This document shows, piece by piece, positions 35,958-45,700 of a DNA stretch of 64,000 bases. The stretch lies in contig NZ_JACZFS010000017.1 of assembly GCF_014904795.1 (NCBI RefSeq), forward strand, positions 124,001-188,000, read 5' to 3'. The notes beneath the pieces are model-generated. The model searched no databases and was not told where the DNA came from. It saw nothing but the letters and a program-made list of their open reading frames with translations. Within the stretch, counting starts at the first letter, position 1; each line of letters opens with the position of its first letter. Origin of the DNA: Nisaea nitritireducens. Lineage in GTDB: Bacteria > Pseudomonadota > Alphaproteobacteria > Thalassobaculales > Thalassobaculaceae. A program made the position numbers and the translations under genes.

Positions 35958-36586
35958 ACCAACACCGTTCCTGCGTCGTTGACGCCATAGATCCGGATTA
36001 CGCTGCCGCTGGAAAACTCACCAGCGCCGAGGAAAAACTTGAAACCGGAAACTGTCGCCGGAAAATCTCCGGCCCCATGGAATCCGCCGTTTCCGAACGA
36101 GAACGGATAACTGGCTTGACCGAACTGCCGGACTTCACTTGTGTATGGATGCTTGCCCCCATAGTTGTGGGGCGATACGGGCAGAGTGTTGTTTGGGTGC
36201 ATTCGGACGCGAAAACCAAAATTGTAATTCGCGTTAAGACTCCCGTGTAGCTGGAATGATGCCGAGTTTGAAGCTGAGCTGCCAGATAGCGCACTAGCGG
36301 ACAGCGTCGTGTAGGTATAGTGATGGACCGCTTCGCTGTATTCGCCTGCGTCCGCGAAATATCTCATATAGAGAGCGTTCGTTGTCGTGTGGCTGTGGAT
36401 CCCCTCGAACTCGGCTTCGTAAAACTCAAAATCTGGGTATTTCTGGAAGATTTCCGGCCATTCGAGTGACGCCGTATTCGCCTCCAGGGTTGCTTCCGAA
36501 AGTAGAAATCGAGCTTTAGCGGCGGCGACGTCTGCGAGTGTCGCTGGTCCGTTCCCCTCTCCAGGCTTGTCAATGGTTTTAAGCAT
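35954..36586 (-). CDS. Prophage tail-region protein of unknown function
   Basis: A 210-residue protein from MLKTIDKPGE. The first third is helical (TLADVAAAKARFLLSEATLE), the rest rich in Tyr, Ser, Gly and Asn (for example FQLHGSLNANYNFGFRVRMH and FSFGNGGFHGAGDFPA), typical of receptor-binding or fibre tip domains. It follows the 829-residue fibre-type protein within 1 bp and is coupled to the DUF4376 gene. Confidence 0.6.
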   Translation of the reverse strand: MLKTIDKPGEGNGPATLADVAAAKARFLLSEATLEANTASLEWPEIFQKYPDFEFYEAEFEGIHSHTTTNALYMRYFADAGEYSEAVHHYTYTTLSASALSGSSASNSASFQLHGSLNANYNFGFRVRMHPNNTLPVSPHNYGGKHPYTSEVRQFGQASYPFSFGNGGFHGAGDFPATVSGFKFFLGAGEFSSGSVIRIYGVNDAGTVLV

Positions 36587-36587
36587 T

Positions 36588-39077
36588 TTAAACCCTCTCA
36601 AGATGGTTGATAGCAGCGACGAGCTGGTTCTTGTGACCCGCCTTCATCTTGAGGCTTTCGCCTTGCGGGAGCGTCAATCGACACGGCAGCTCATCCGTCT
36701 CTCTCATGACAAATTCCCGCTCCCGGACGAGGGGAAAATCCACGGTGCCGCCCTCGCAGGTCATGTAAAGATCGACGGTTGTATCTGTGGCACCCCACAC
36801 CTCTTTCAGCCATGAGGCGTCGTCGGCGCGGAGCGTAAATGTCGTGCGCGTGCCATAGGCGTTCGCATCCGGATTATCGGTTGTCGCGAAAGCGGCGATG
36901 TCCGTGGCGCTGACGATGACCGAATAATCGTGCATCAAGTACGCATCGTAGCGGTATGCGCCGTCATTGGTCGCCACCATGGCAATGACCGCGGCTGTGT
37001 CGCTGCACCAAGCCTTGCAGCGATCCATGTTGTCGCGGGACCAGTTGCCTTTCTCGTCGGCAGCGTCAGTACCGTTTGAGACGATGATGAGGTCATGGTG
37101 AACGCCGATGAACTGGTGCGGGCCCCACTGACTGAAGGCGCCCAACATTGCATGGCCGGGAAGGGTCGGCGTAGTTGACAGCACGGTGTCCCCACCCTGC
37201 GAACCATCGGCATTCACAGAGTCTTTGATCAGTCGGATTCGTTCTGTCACATACGGCAGGCTTGCATAGATATTGCGCTCTGCGTCGCAGCCGATCCAGT
37301 AACACTCACCCCTAAGCGCCGACCCGCTCACGGCGCCGCCGCCGACGTCCTGGGACCATTTTACAGCACTGCCAACCTCCAGTACGCCGTAGCGCGGATA
37401 ATAGCCGGATGAATAGTACCACCCCACATAGGCGTAATGCATGCCGCTGACCGGTGCGAGCCCCTTGATGCGAAGCCCGCTACTCATGGATATACTGTCG
37501 GTCGTGACATCGGTCGGCGTTGACCCGTTGAAACCGACTGTTCTCAGTCCATCCATCACCTTGAAAGTCTGCCCGCTATAAGCGGTATAGCCGGAGACGC
37601 TGCCGGTTACAGCGGCGACCGTATTGCCGCTGTTGCCCTGGCAAATTGATTCATACGTACTGCCGAGATATTGCAGCCCAACAGGGTCGCCGTCGGCATT
37701 GAAGAATTTCAGGTAATATCCGCCGTCAATCGTCACCCAGAGGTTCAGCTTGTCGTGCCAGAACGCCGCATTCGGGCGCGTCCCGAAAAACCCCGGCGCG
37801 TTAACTGAATTGGCGACGATTGGCAGCGTCGTGATTTGGTCCCCGACATTCCGGACCGGGTAAGTATAAGTTCCCGTGCCCCGGCAAAAGTGATGGACCT
37901 GTTTCGCGGTGCCAAACAGCCATCGCCGGGTCATTCCGGAATCCGACGGCATAGAAAGTGTGATCGCGCCGGACGTGTTATCGATAGAAAACGTCACATA
38001 CGCATAGCCGGACGAGTTTGAACTGACGAGCGCGAACGTATTGCGGTCGACCTGCATCTTACTGGCATTGCTGATGTAGTTCGAAGTTGTGCCGATCGTC
38101 GCCGAATTTGTGTCGGTGAGTGTATTGTCTCGAAAGACAACCACCGCATACGGCAATTGAGTTTCCGCGCCCGTGCAGCGCCCGATGACAACACCATAGG
38201 CATCGTCGGCACGCACCTTGCGCATGATAGTCTGCTCACTGTCACCGCCGGAGCCGGCCGTCACCAACTGCGTGCCGGTCTGGGTAGCCGTATTTGTGCC
38301 GGTATCGAATGAGAAAGCAGAAACGCGCTTATTCGTCGCGTCTCCATACCCCATCAGGACGAACTCAACCGTGTCGTTCCGAGCGCGGACGAGGTCGCTA
38401 AAACTGCCGTTGCCCGGGAATGTCACGGTTGCCGTCGTTGCGTCGGCAGACATGGTGATCCCACCGCTGTCCGGAACCGCGAGCTGCGCGAGCTTCCACT
38501 CGCTATCGTAATAGAGCGCCAGCGCGTTATCGTCATCGATCCTTGCGATCGAGGCCAACGTGATACTCGTCACGGCCCCGGCGTTTTTGCCAATCGGAGA
38601 GATCGACAAGTCCGGGTTGATGCGGAATGAGACGAAGTTGTTGTGCTCCGTATCCTTCGTGACGAACTTGTCGTCTGTCAGGAACGCGAAGCGCTGAGAG
38701 TATGTCTGCTCCGAGTGCCGATAGAGGAGATACGGCGGGCCAGAGCGGTTCCGGCCCTTTGCCGCGTCCCACTGACAGACCTGCATGTAAACGCAGTAGC
38801 CGTCTCGCGAGTCCGGCTCGCCGAAGATCGTCAGGCTGCGCTCATCATTGATGTAATAAGTCTGCGCGACGTCCGAGCTGTCACCATAGATCAAACTCGT
38901 CCCCAAGGGCAGATGAGCCCCTGTTCCGGGGCTATCATCGACGCGCGAGGGGTCGCCAACGTGGCTGACCAAGACATTCTGGATGGCGCTTCCGCTCGGA
39001 GACGTTGCCGTGTAAATCGTTTCGAGCGCATCGGGGGAAATGTCGGCCTTGTATGTTGATGAATGTACGAGCGTCAT
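36588..39077 (-). CDS. Large tail-fibre-type structural protein
   Basis: The ATG at 39077 is preceded by GGAGGC with good spacing, so the frame upstream to 39191 is not used. The 829-residue product is almost all beta-strand, with recurring short Ser/Thr/Gly-rich strands separated by Asp-Asn turns and many Tyr residues, consistent with repeated beta-propeller or beta-helix blades. No enzymatic motif was seen. Position downstream of the hub and host-contact genes suggests a distal tail or receptor-binding part. It overlaps the previous gene by 4 bp. Confidence 0.62.
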   Translation of the reverse strand: MTLVHSSTYKADISPDALETIYTATSPSGSAIQNVLVSHVGDPSRVDDSPGTGAHLPLGTSLIYGDSSDVAQTYYINDERSLTIFGEPDSRDGYCVYMQVCQWDAAKGRNRSGPPYLLYRHSEQTYSQRFAFLTDDKFVTKDTEHNNFVSFRINPDLSISPIGKNAGAVTSITLASIARIDDDNALALYYDSEWKLAQLAVPDSGGITMSADATTATVTFPGNGSFSDLVRARNDTVEFVLMGYGDATNKRVSAFSFDTGTNTATQTGTQLVTAGSGGDSEQTIMRKVRADDAYGVVIGRCTGAETQLPYAVVVFRDNTLTDTNSATIGTTSNYISNASKMQVDRNTFALVSSNSSGYAYVTFSIDNTSGAITLSMPSDSGMTRRWLFGTAKQVHHFCRGTGTYTYPVRNVGDQITTLPIVANSVNAPGFFGTRPNAAFWHDKLNLWVTIDGGYYLKFFNADGDPVGLQYLGSTYESICQGNSGNTVAAVTGSVSGYTAYSGQTFKVMDGLRTVGFNGSTPTDVTTDSISMSSGLRIKGLAPVSGMHYAYVGWYYSSGYYPRYGVLEVGSAVKWSQDVGGGAVSGSALRGECYWIGCDAERNIYASLPYVTERIRLIKDSVNADGSQGGDTVLSTTPTLPGHAMLGAFSQWGPHQFIGVHHDLIIVSNGTDAADEKGNWSRDNMDRCKAWCSDTAAVIAMVATNDGAYRYDAYLMHDYSVIVSATDIAAFATTDNPDANAYGTRTTFTLRADDASWLKEVWGATDTTVDLYMTCEGGTVDFPLVREREFVMRETDELPCRLTLPQGESLKMKAGHKNQLVAAINHLERV

Positions 39078-40213
39078 CGGATCGCCTCCATAAGAAACTG
39101 GTCTTCTTCGTGCTGTGCGAGCGTCTCGCGGGCGTTCGCCGCTGAAATTCTTCGTGTCCCTCCGGCACTGGCGGAGTGCACAACGAGCCAATCCGCGTTG
39201 GCCAGTTCGGTTATTTCCGCCTGCTCAGTGAGGTTGCCGATGTTGCCGGCCGGACCGGTGCCGCCGTTATTGCCGCTCCGGCTGTATGACAGGTAGAACT
39301 CCTCATCGGCGGCGAGTACGCCGGCGCCGGACAAAGGGACGACCGCCAGCGTCATGAAGCCGTCGCCCGCTGTGACGCCCGTCAGGTAATAGCGGCGCGA
39401 TGTCGAAGGAGTGGCCTTGCTCCGCAGAACAACGGTCGCCTTTGGCGAGTGCGTGATGGCATCGAGTGCGACGATCTCCGCAGAAATATCGACGCCAAGC
39501 GCGTCCAGATCGGACACATAGATCTCTGTCGCAAGCGACAGGTCGGCGTGGTTCGCGGCTCCCGAACCCGCGCCCGGATCGCCGCCGCCGTTCTCGGCGC
39601 TCCAGGCGAAAGACAGCGACGTGCCCGGGTCGCCCCGATCGCCAGTGCGGGTGAAACCAAGCGTCAGATCATCCGCGGCCACGAACGGCAGGGTGGTGCC
39701 GGACGCCGAGGGGTTCCGGATGCTGATCGTGAAGTAGCCGTCATTCTCTGTGACCGCGATGACATCGGCGCGGAACCAATTCGAAAAGTCGATCATGTTG
39801 ACCAGCGAAATGCGGCCCTTCACGGTCGACGTAGAACCATTGAAGAGAGCAATGGTTCCGGAGAAGTCTTTGCCATCCACGCCGAGACGATCAACATAGA
39901 GTTCCGTGATTTCCGCGACGATGGCACTGTTCGCGCGGACGGCGCCGGGCCCGGGATCTTCGTCGGCCGTGTCGTCCGAAAACACAACGCGCCAAGAGTT
40001 TCCGTCGCCGCTGACCGCCGACGCAAAGGCAAGCGCCTTGTCCGCTTCATCGCGGGCCATGAGAAAGTAGGACGCAGTCACCGCATTTGCCGGGGAGACC
40101 TGCAGTTCACCCACCAGCACAGTTTCTTGTGACCAGCGAAAACCATTTGTGCCGGCTACATCTTTGGGCCAGTCCGGGTGCGAGTAATATTTGGTGTCGA
40201 CAGGCATAGCCAT
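39074..40213 (-). CDS. Phage tail protein with collagen-like segments
   Basis: A 379-residue protein with two similar halves of about 150 residues: each has a strand block about a VDRLGVDGKD/VSDLDALGVDIS motif followed by a collagen-like turn, GDRGDPGTSLSFAW in the first and GNNGGTGPAGNIGNL near the end. Collagen-like GxPG triplets are common in tail-fibre stalks. C-terminal SAANARETLAQHEED is helical. Likely a tail-fibre shaft or tip-assembly part. Confidence 0.6.
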   Translation of the reverse strand: MAMPVDTKYYSHPDWPKDVAGTNGFRWSQETVLVGELQVSPANAVTASYFLMARDEADKALAFASAVSGDGNSWRVVFSDDTADEDPGPGAVRANSAIVAEITELYVDRLGVDGKDFSGTIALFNGSTSTVKGRISLVNMIDFSNWFRADVIAVTENDGYFTISIRNPSASGTTLPFVAADDLTLGFTRTGDRGDPGTSLSFAWSAENGGGDPGAGSGAANHADLSLATEIYVSDLDALGVDISAEIVALDAITHSPKATVVLRSKATPSTSRRYYLTGVTAGDGFMTLAVVPLSGAGVLAADEEFYLSYSRSGNNGGTGPAGNIGNLTEQAEITELANADWLVVHSASAGGTRRISAANARETLAQHEEDQFLMEAIR

Positions 40214-41130
40214 CAGTCAAGAACCTCCTCGAATTCAACTGGCACTTTCGTCATACCGAAGTCGGTGAACTCCACTTCACCCAATATGTTCATTCGGAAA
40301 AATCCGGCACGACGCTGCTTATGAACCGTCTCGAACGGACTGAATCCGAAGAAAAACGGGATATCGATTCCAAGCTCACGCATCATCTCGTATAGATTGA
40401 TGAATGCCTCGTCCTCTTCCATGTAAAGCATGAAAGACCAGGTCCGCAGGCGCGGCCCATTTTTGCTGTAAGCAATGCCGGCATCGTTCTTTGAGACACG
40501 TGACAGATCTACGAGCCCCGTCTTGGCGCCGTACAGCATATTGATTTTTGGCTGAAAGCCGGGCGAAACAGACAAAAAGGGCACCTGGAGATGCGCCAGA
40601 TCCGAGGCCGATGCATCGATCTCGAACAGTATATGCCGCCCGAGAACCTCTTCATTGATCCAGTGCCACCAAGGCTGTTTCCAGCCATACTTGGCAGCCG
40701 CTTCCGGCGTGATCTTACCGGTCATGAATGACGGGTGGGTGGATCGAAGCTCCGACCGGTTGTAGATCACCGGATGCTGTTCAACGAGGCCTGAATCGTA
40801 GATCACATCAGAAGACTCACTCGCCTCTTCAAACACCCGCGCACGAACGGTGAGATCAAGATATCCCGAGATCACGTTGGCACTGGTCCACCCCCGGATC
40901 CATGGGATAGAGAGCACCTTCATATTTCGATGCTCCCCAAGATCAACCCAGAACCTGGTCGCGGCGTTCGTCACATTTGCGGATATGGCTGGCTTCGAAA
41001 GGCGCGGATTGAGAATGTTATCCAGCGGCTGCTGCGATATCCAATCACCACCGGAGACCGAGACCGTCGCGAAATTAGTGTCCGGCAACAAGTAGTTCGG
41101 CCACGCCATGAAGCAGTTTTCCAGCGTCAT
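40213..41130 (-). CDS. Distal tail/tip-region structural protein
   Basis: The ATG at 41130 has GGGGCAAG upstream and overlaps the previous stop. The 305-residue product is rich in Trp and Phe: WVDLGEHRNMKVLSIPWIRG, PWWHWINEEVLGRHI, IPFFFGFSPFETVHK. A galactose-binding-like layout (RFWVDLG early strand) is plausible but weak. It sits between the hub-like protein and fibre proteins, so it probably builds the tail tip. Confidence 0.58.
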   Translation of the reverse strand: MTLENCFMAWPNYLLPDTNFATVSVSGGDWISQQPLDNILNPRLSKPAISANVTNAATRFWVDLGEHRNMKVLSIPWIRGWTSANVISGYLDLTVRARVFEEASESSDVIYDSGLVEQHPVIYNRSELRSTHPSFMTGKITPEAAAKYGWKQPWWHWINEEVLGRHILFEIDASASDLAHLQVPFLSVSPGFQPKINMLYGAKTGLVDLSRVSKNDAGIAYSKNGPRLRTWSFMLYMEEDEAFINLYEMMRELGIDIPFFFGFSPFETVHKQRRAGFFRMNILGEVEFTDFGMTKVPVEFEEVLD

Positions 41131-42737
41131 ATCTTGCCCCGGAACTCAAGTTTTGCTGTTTTTCTGCGGTGATCCTCTTCAGCGCCCTTTAGAACCAGAT
41201 TCACACCATCTTCGAGACCCTCACCCGGATAAGTGACGCAGAGCACGTCATTCGGACCCGCCAGCCGCGTCACACCGTCTTTGGTTACGGTCGGATAATG
41301 ATCAATGTGCAGATCAATCTGCAGCGTGGCTGTGCCGGGGCTGATAAGGTCCTGCCAGCGGGCCGCTTCGGCCAGCGCTGCGGCCCTGCTATCGAGATAG
41401 GTCTCAACAATTAGTTCGGGGGCGCTCGGGTTTCTGGTCAATCGGCTTTCATCGGACACCGAAACGCTGCGCAACTCATTGAGTAAAAATGCTAACTTGT
41501 CGTCGTCTTCCTCAATCGAGTCGGCAATGACCGAAGTGTCCAGAACGGTATAGTTTCGCTTGTATTGAACGCCCACGCGCCGTGGCGGTAGCTTGAGATT
41601 GGCATCAACGTCGTCAAAAATTTTGATCGGCGTTTTCGTCGCCAGAGCCTCGGGGATTGTCAGTTCACCGTCAGCGATGCCTGTCGGCTCTTTTATGCGG
41701 CCCACACGGAAGATACCGTCCCGTCCCGGAAGGAAGTAAATGCCGCCACTCTTAGCAATCGGGATAATTACATCCCCGACAGTGGCCTCTTTCGTGCCTA
41801 TCCAGATCCCGCATATGTGCGGGAATTCGCCGTCGAGTGCCGTAAAACTGTCATCGTCTAGATCTGACTCGGTGAGTTCACCAGGACCAAGCGCCACCCG
41901 CTTGATGATCTGAGCCGCTGTTCGGTCCGCATCTGTCGCGCCCTCGGCGACATCAACGGTCACATTTTTGACGGCTGATCCTGTTCTGAAATAAGCCCCG
42001 TCACTGACCTCGCCATCATATGAATCCACCTCTTCGCCCGCGACAGTGGCGTCCTGAAGCGCGACTAGGCTTGCATGGCTCGTTCCCGGCGTGATCACCG
42101 CCCCTTGGGTAGAGACATCAAATATTTCGAAGGTTTGCGGCCCGGCATTGGCAGTCGCCACCTGACGCGTGTATTTCGATCTGTTCACATCGATCGCAGT
42201 GACACCCCGACAAAGACCGTAGCAGACTGGCTTCTTCTTGCCCTCGAGATCCTCTGGCCCGCCTTCGACACCGTCCGGCAGTATATTCGAGCCATCATAT
42301 TCTTGTTTTGTGAGCGGCCGTTTCAGGACTTCGGACAGCCGATCACGGATGATGAGCCGTATGAGACCCGGCGGCCTCTCGCGGCGCTCCATTGTCCAAT
42401 TAAGTACAAGCTGCCAATCGTCGGGATAGGTAGCGTTGCGGTCCTCTGATCGGTAGAGAACGAAACGCCGCCCATCGACGGCATCAAACAGGCCAGTTAG
42501 CCCACCGTCCGCATTATTCAGTTCGGCTATGCCGCCACTAGCCCTCGACGGGCCGAGTAATGAGCCCGGGCCATACAGGCTCCACGAGAAATTGCCCGGA
42601 TTGATTATCCGGCCCTCGAACGTTGTGAACGCCGGCGTGTCAAACGGTCCAGTCGTATCGGCATGCGTGGAGTAATACCGGCGGACTACAGCCCCAAGAG
42701 CATCAGACCACGCGTCCACTTCCATTCGGTAAATCAT
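41127..42737 (-). CDS. Tail hub/tip protein
   Basis: A 536-residue protein directly after the tape measure gene (ATGA overlap). Beta-strand blocks, including DAVDGRRFVLYRSED, LIRLIIRDRLSEVLKRPL and FPHICGIWIG-T, alternate with Asp-rich loops; the C-terminus TAKLEFRGKI is typical of hub-domain endings. Gene position after the tape measure is where siphovirus hub proteins, the base of the tail tip, are encoded. No lysozyme or peptidase motif is visible in it. Confidence 0.62.
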   Translation of the reverse strand: MIYRMEVDAWSDALGAVVRRYYSTHADTTGPFDTPAFTTFEGRIINPGNFSWSLYGPGSLLGPSRASGGIAELNNADGGLTGLFDAVDGRRFVLYRSEDRNATYPDDWQLVLNWTMERRERPPGLIRLIIRDRLSEVLKRPLTKQEYDGSNILPDGVEGGPEDLEGKKKPVCYGLCRGVTAIDVNRSKYTRQVATANAGPQTFEIFDVSTQGAVITPGTSHASLVALQDATVAGEEVDSYDGEVSDGAYFRTGSAVKNVTVDVAEGATDADRTAAQIIKRVALGPGELTESDLDDDSFTALDGEFPHICGIWIGTKEATVGDVIIPIAKSGGIYFLPGRDGIFRVGRIKEPTGIADGELTIPEALATKTPIKIFDDVDANLKLPPRRVGVQYKRNYTVLDTSVIADSIEEDDDKLAFLLNELRSVSVSDESRLTRNPSAPELIVETYLDSRAAALAEAARWQDLISPGTATLQIDLHIDHYPTVTKDGVTRLAGPNDVLCVTYPGEGLEDGVNLVLKGAEEDHRRKTAKLEFRGKI

Positions 42738-45700
42738 CCGACCGCCCGCTCTGCATGTGCTGCGAGGATCTCCTGCGCGTCCGAACCTTTCTCGACGGCC
42801 ACCGCGATTGCTCGCTGGCCGGCGGCATTGCGCTGAATAAGTTGCTCGACAAGTAAAGCCAGGTTGTTGAGCCCCGCCTCCATCACCTTCAGGCCGGTGA
42901 CAATCTCGGACTTGCTTCGGTAGTCCTCCGACTGTTTCGGGTCGAGCACGCGCATTTGCCCGGCTGCCGGCGCCTGAACCAGAATTTCGTCCGGAAGCGC
43001 GCGGAACATTTCACCGGGGTAAGGATACCCGCCGGTGTGGAAGGTCCGACCTTCTTCCTTGCCGTGTCGTTCCCAATGCTGCCACGCGGCGCCATAATTA
43101 TTCGCCCCAAATGCCGCCAAAAGATCGGGATATCGTTCGATATACGCCGCTGCGCGCGAGACGAGGTTCGGGGCAGTGTCAGTAACGCCAGACGGCAACG
43201 TCACCACATTGCCAGATACAGAGCCGCCACCAGTCGATGCGGCTACCGCCGCACCGCCCGCAGAGGCACCTGCCGCGGCGGCGGCGCCTCCACCGGGGAC
43301 AGTACCGCCGAGGTTCTCAATAATGGCCGCCAGGTGTTCAAGGTGCGTGTTCGCCTGCTGCAGCTCTGAGAGCTGGCGATCCGCTACGGAGAAATTGTCA
43401 TTAGCGATCTGCCGCAGCGCGTCCTGGCTGTAATTGAAATCGCCCCAGTAACCGCCGGCTTTTCCATAATAGGCGATACTCGCTTCCAGAAACGCGGCGT
43501 CGGCAGCTTCGATGCGCTGTAGCGCATCCCGCGTTTCCGGATCGTCCGTGCCGTCCGTCGCCAGCCCCAACAGCCTGTCAAACTCTGCTCGTGCAGCGTC
43601 GAGGCGGGCGCGCGGATCGAGCGGCGAAAAGCGTTCATCAGTCAGGCGGCTATCGGCAATGGCCAAAAAGCGCCGGGAAACATCATCCGTCGCGTCTGTA
43701 TTGGCCTCAAGGGCCTCAATCTGATCAAGCGTGGCACGATATTGGGCCTCGTAAAGCGCCGCTGCAGGCAGGTTTACGCCAGCCTGCGCGAAAACATCTG
43801 CGACAAGCCCATGATCGACACCATCCACACCAGACAGCGCGTTCGACACCTGCAGGCTAAACAGCCGGTCAATCTTGTCCGTTCCGATGCCGGCGGCTGC
43901 AGCGGACTTGGAGTTGAAATCATACGCGGCAACAATGTCTTCCAGCGTGTTCAGGTAGCCCTGCCCACTCAGGCTCCGGATCTGACGCTCAAGGTCATTT
44001 TCGACGGCACGGACGGCTTCGGTAGTGAGTTCTGCGAAATGATCAACTACGGGCTCAAGGGCCAGCCCCAAGCGCTCGGCCTGCGTGCTCGCCGCCTCGG
44101 CCTGATCCGCAATGCCCTGAAACGTCTGCTCAACAGCAGTCAGGGGATCTTCGATCCCGGCGACGATTTGTCCATAGAAAACGCTGAAGTCGATATCGGC
44201 TGCGAGCTGCTCGGCATTGTCTGTAGCGGAATTCCGGATACCGGTTGAAACCGCGTCCATAAACTCTTGCGACACGCCTTCCAGCGTGCCTTCATCGATC
44301 GCCTTCAGGATGCCCTGGCGGATCGACAACGCCACCGCGAGGCCACTGTCTTCCAGGTTCGTGAAGTCCGCGCCGGTTGCGAAGTCGCCGGCCCCTCCGG
44401 CGAAGAAGCCGTGCCCCAACGCATCGGACCGGCCCGAGGCGTAACCAATTGTTGCAATGCGGTTCAGGTCACCGGTCAGCGTTCCACCGGAACTGGTGAG
44501 GAAGCCCTGCAGGCCGGCGACTACGGCCTGCGTAAGCTGTGCAGCGCCCTGCTCGTCGCCATCATCGAGACTATCGGTCGTAAATGACAATCCGCCGCCG
44601 GACAGGTTCACGTCGCCTTTGGCGAATGGGTAATCCTTGTCTTCGAAAAGAGACCCTAGAGCCGACGCAGCGAACGCGCCGAGGATCGCGCCGATGGGAC
44701 CGCCAGCCGCGCCCCCGATAAACGCAGACCCGGCCGCGCCACCAAGGAACGACCCGGCGGCGCCAAGGCCAGTATCAAGAATGGCGTTCCCGGAGCCAAG
44801 ACCGAGGAACTGACCGAGAAGCGAGCCGATGATGCCATAAGGAGCAGCGCCCAGACCGCCCGTGAATGCGTTCCCCAAGCCAGTCGGCACCAGATCCCCT
44901 ACACCGATATCGAAAGCAGACAGCCCGATAGCCTCGCCAAACGATGACGTGACGATGCTGTTGCCAATTCCACCGAGGCCAAACGAGGGAAGCTGAAATC
45001 CACTGGCGCCGCTAGAGCCACCGAAAACGGTAGTGAGCGTCGGGAGGTTTGTCCCGAAAACAGCGTTTTTGGCCGGATTAAGCGCCGAAAGGGCTATCCC
45101 GCTCTGGACCATCTCGGACACAACGGCCTTCCAAACGCTGCCCATGTCCAACGCCGCAATTTCGCCCTTTGCAAACGCCTCTGTAATCGCGTTACCGATA
45201 CCGTCAAAGGAGTTGCTCAGCGTGTCGGATAGGTACACTGAGGAAGCGCGCATTTGATCCATGCGATCTTCAGCGTCAACGGTGCGCTCCGCCAGATCGC
45301 GGATCTCTTCAGCGGAAAGGTTCGTGTTCTTCGCCAGTAGTTCGTGCTCTTTGGCTAGAACCCGCGCGGCCTCCGATCCGGAGGTGTACGCTGCCGCCAT
45401 CTCCAGGGTGTTGGCGATGTCGCGTTCGGCGCCATCTCTCACCTCTGCGGTATGATCAAGCAGCTTCTCATAAGCCGCGAATTCCTTGTCGATAGCCTTG
45501 GTTTTGGCCTCGATTGCGGCCGCATGCTCTTTGTCAGAGTTGGTTAGGTTTTCTGTTAAGTCCGCCGCTGCTTTCTCGACATTGACCAGAATCTTAGCCG
45601 TCAGAAGATAGTCATCAGCGGTTTTCTTCTTGAGTTGTCCAGAATTTATGGCGTCTTCGTTGGCGTCGTTGTAGGCCTCAGCCTGCCGCTCCGCGATGCC

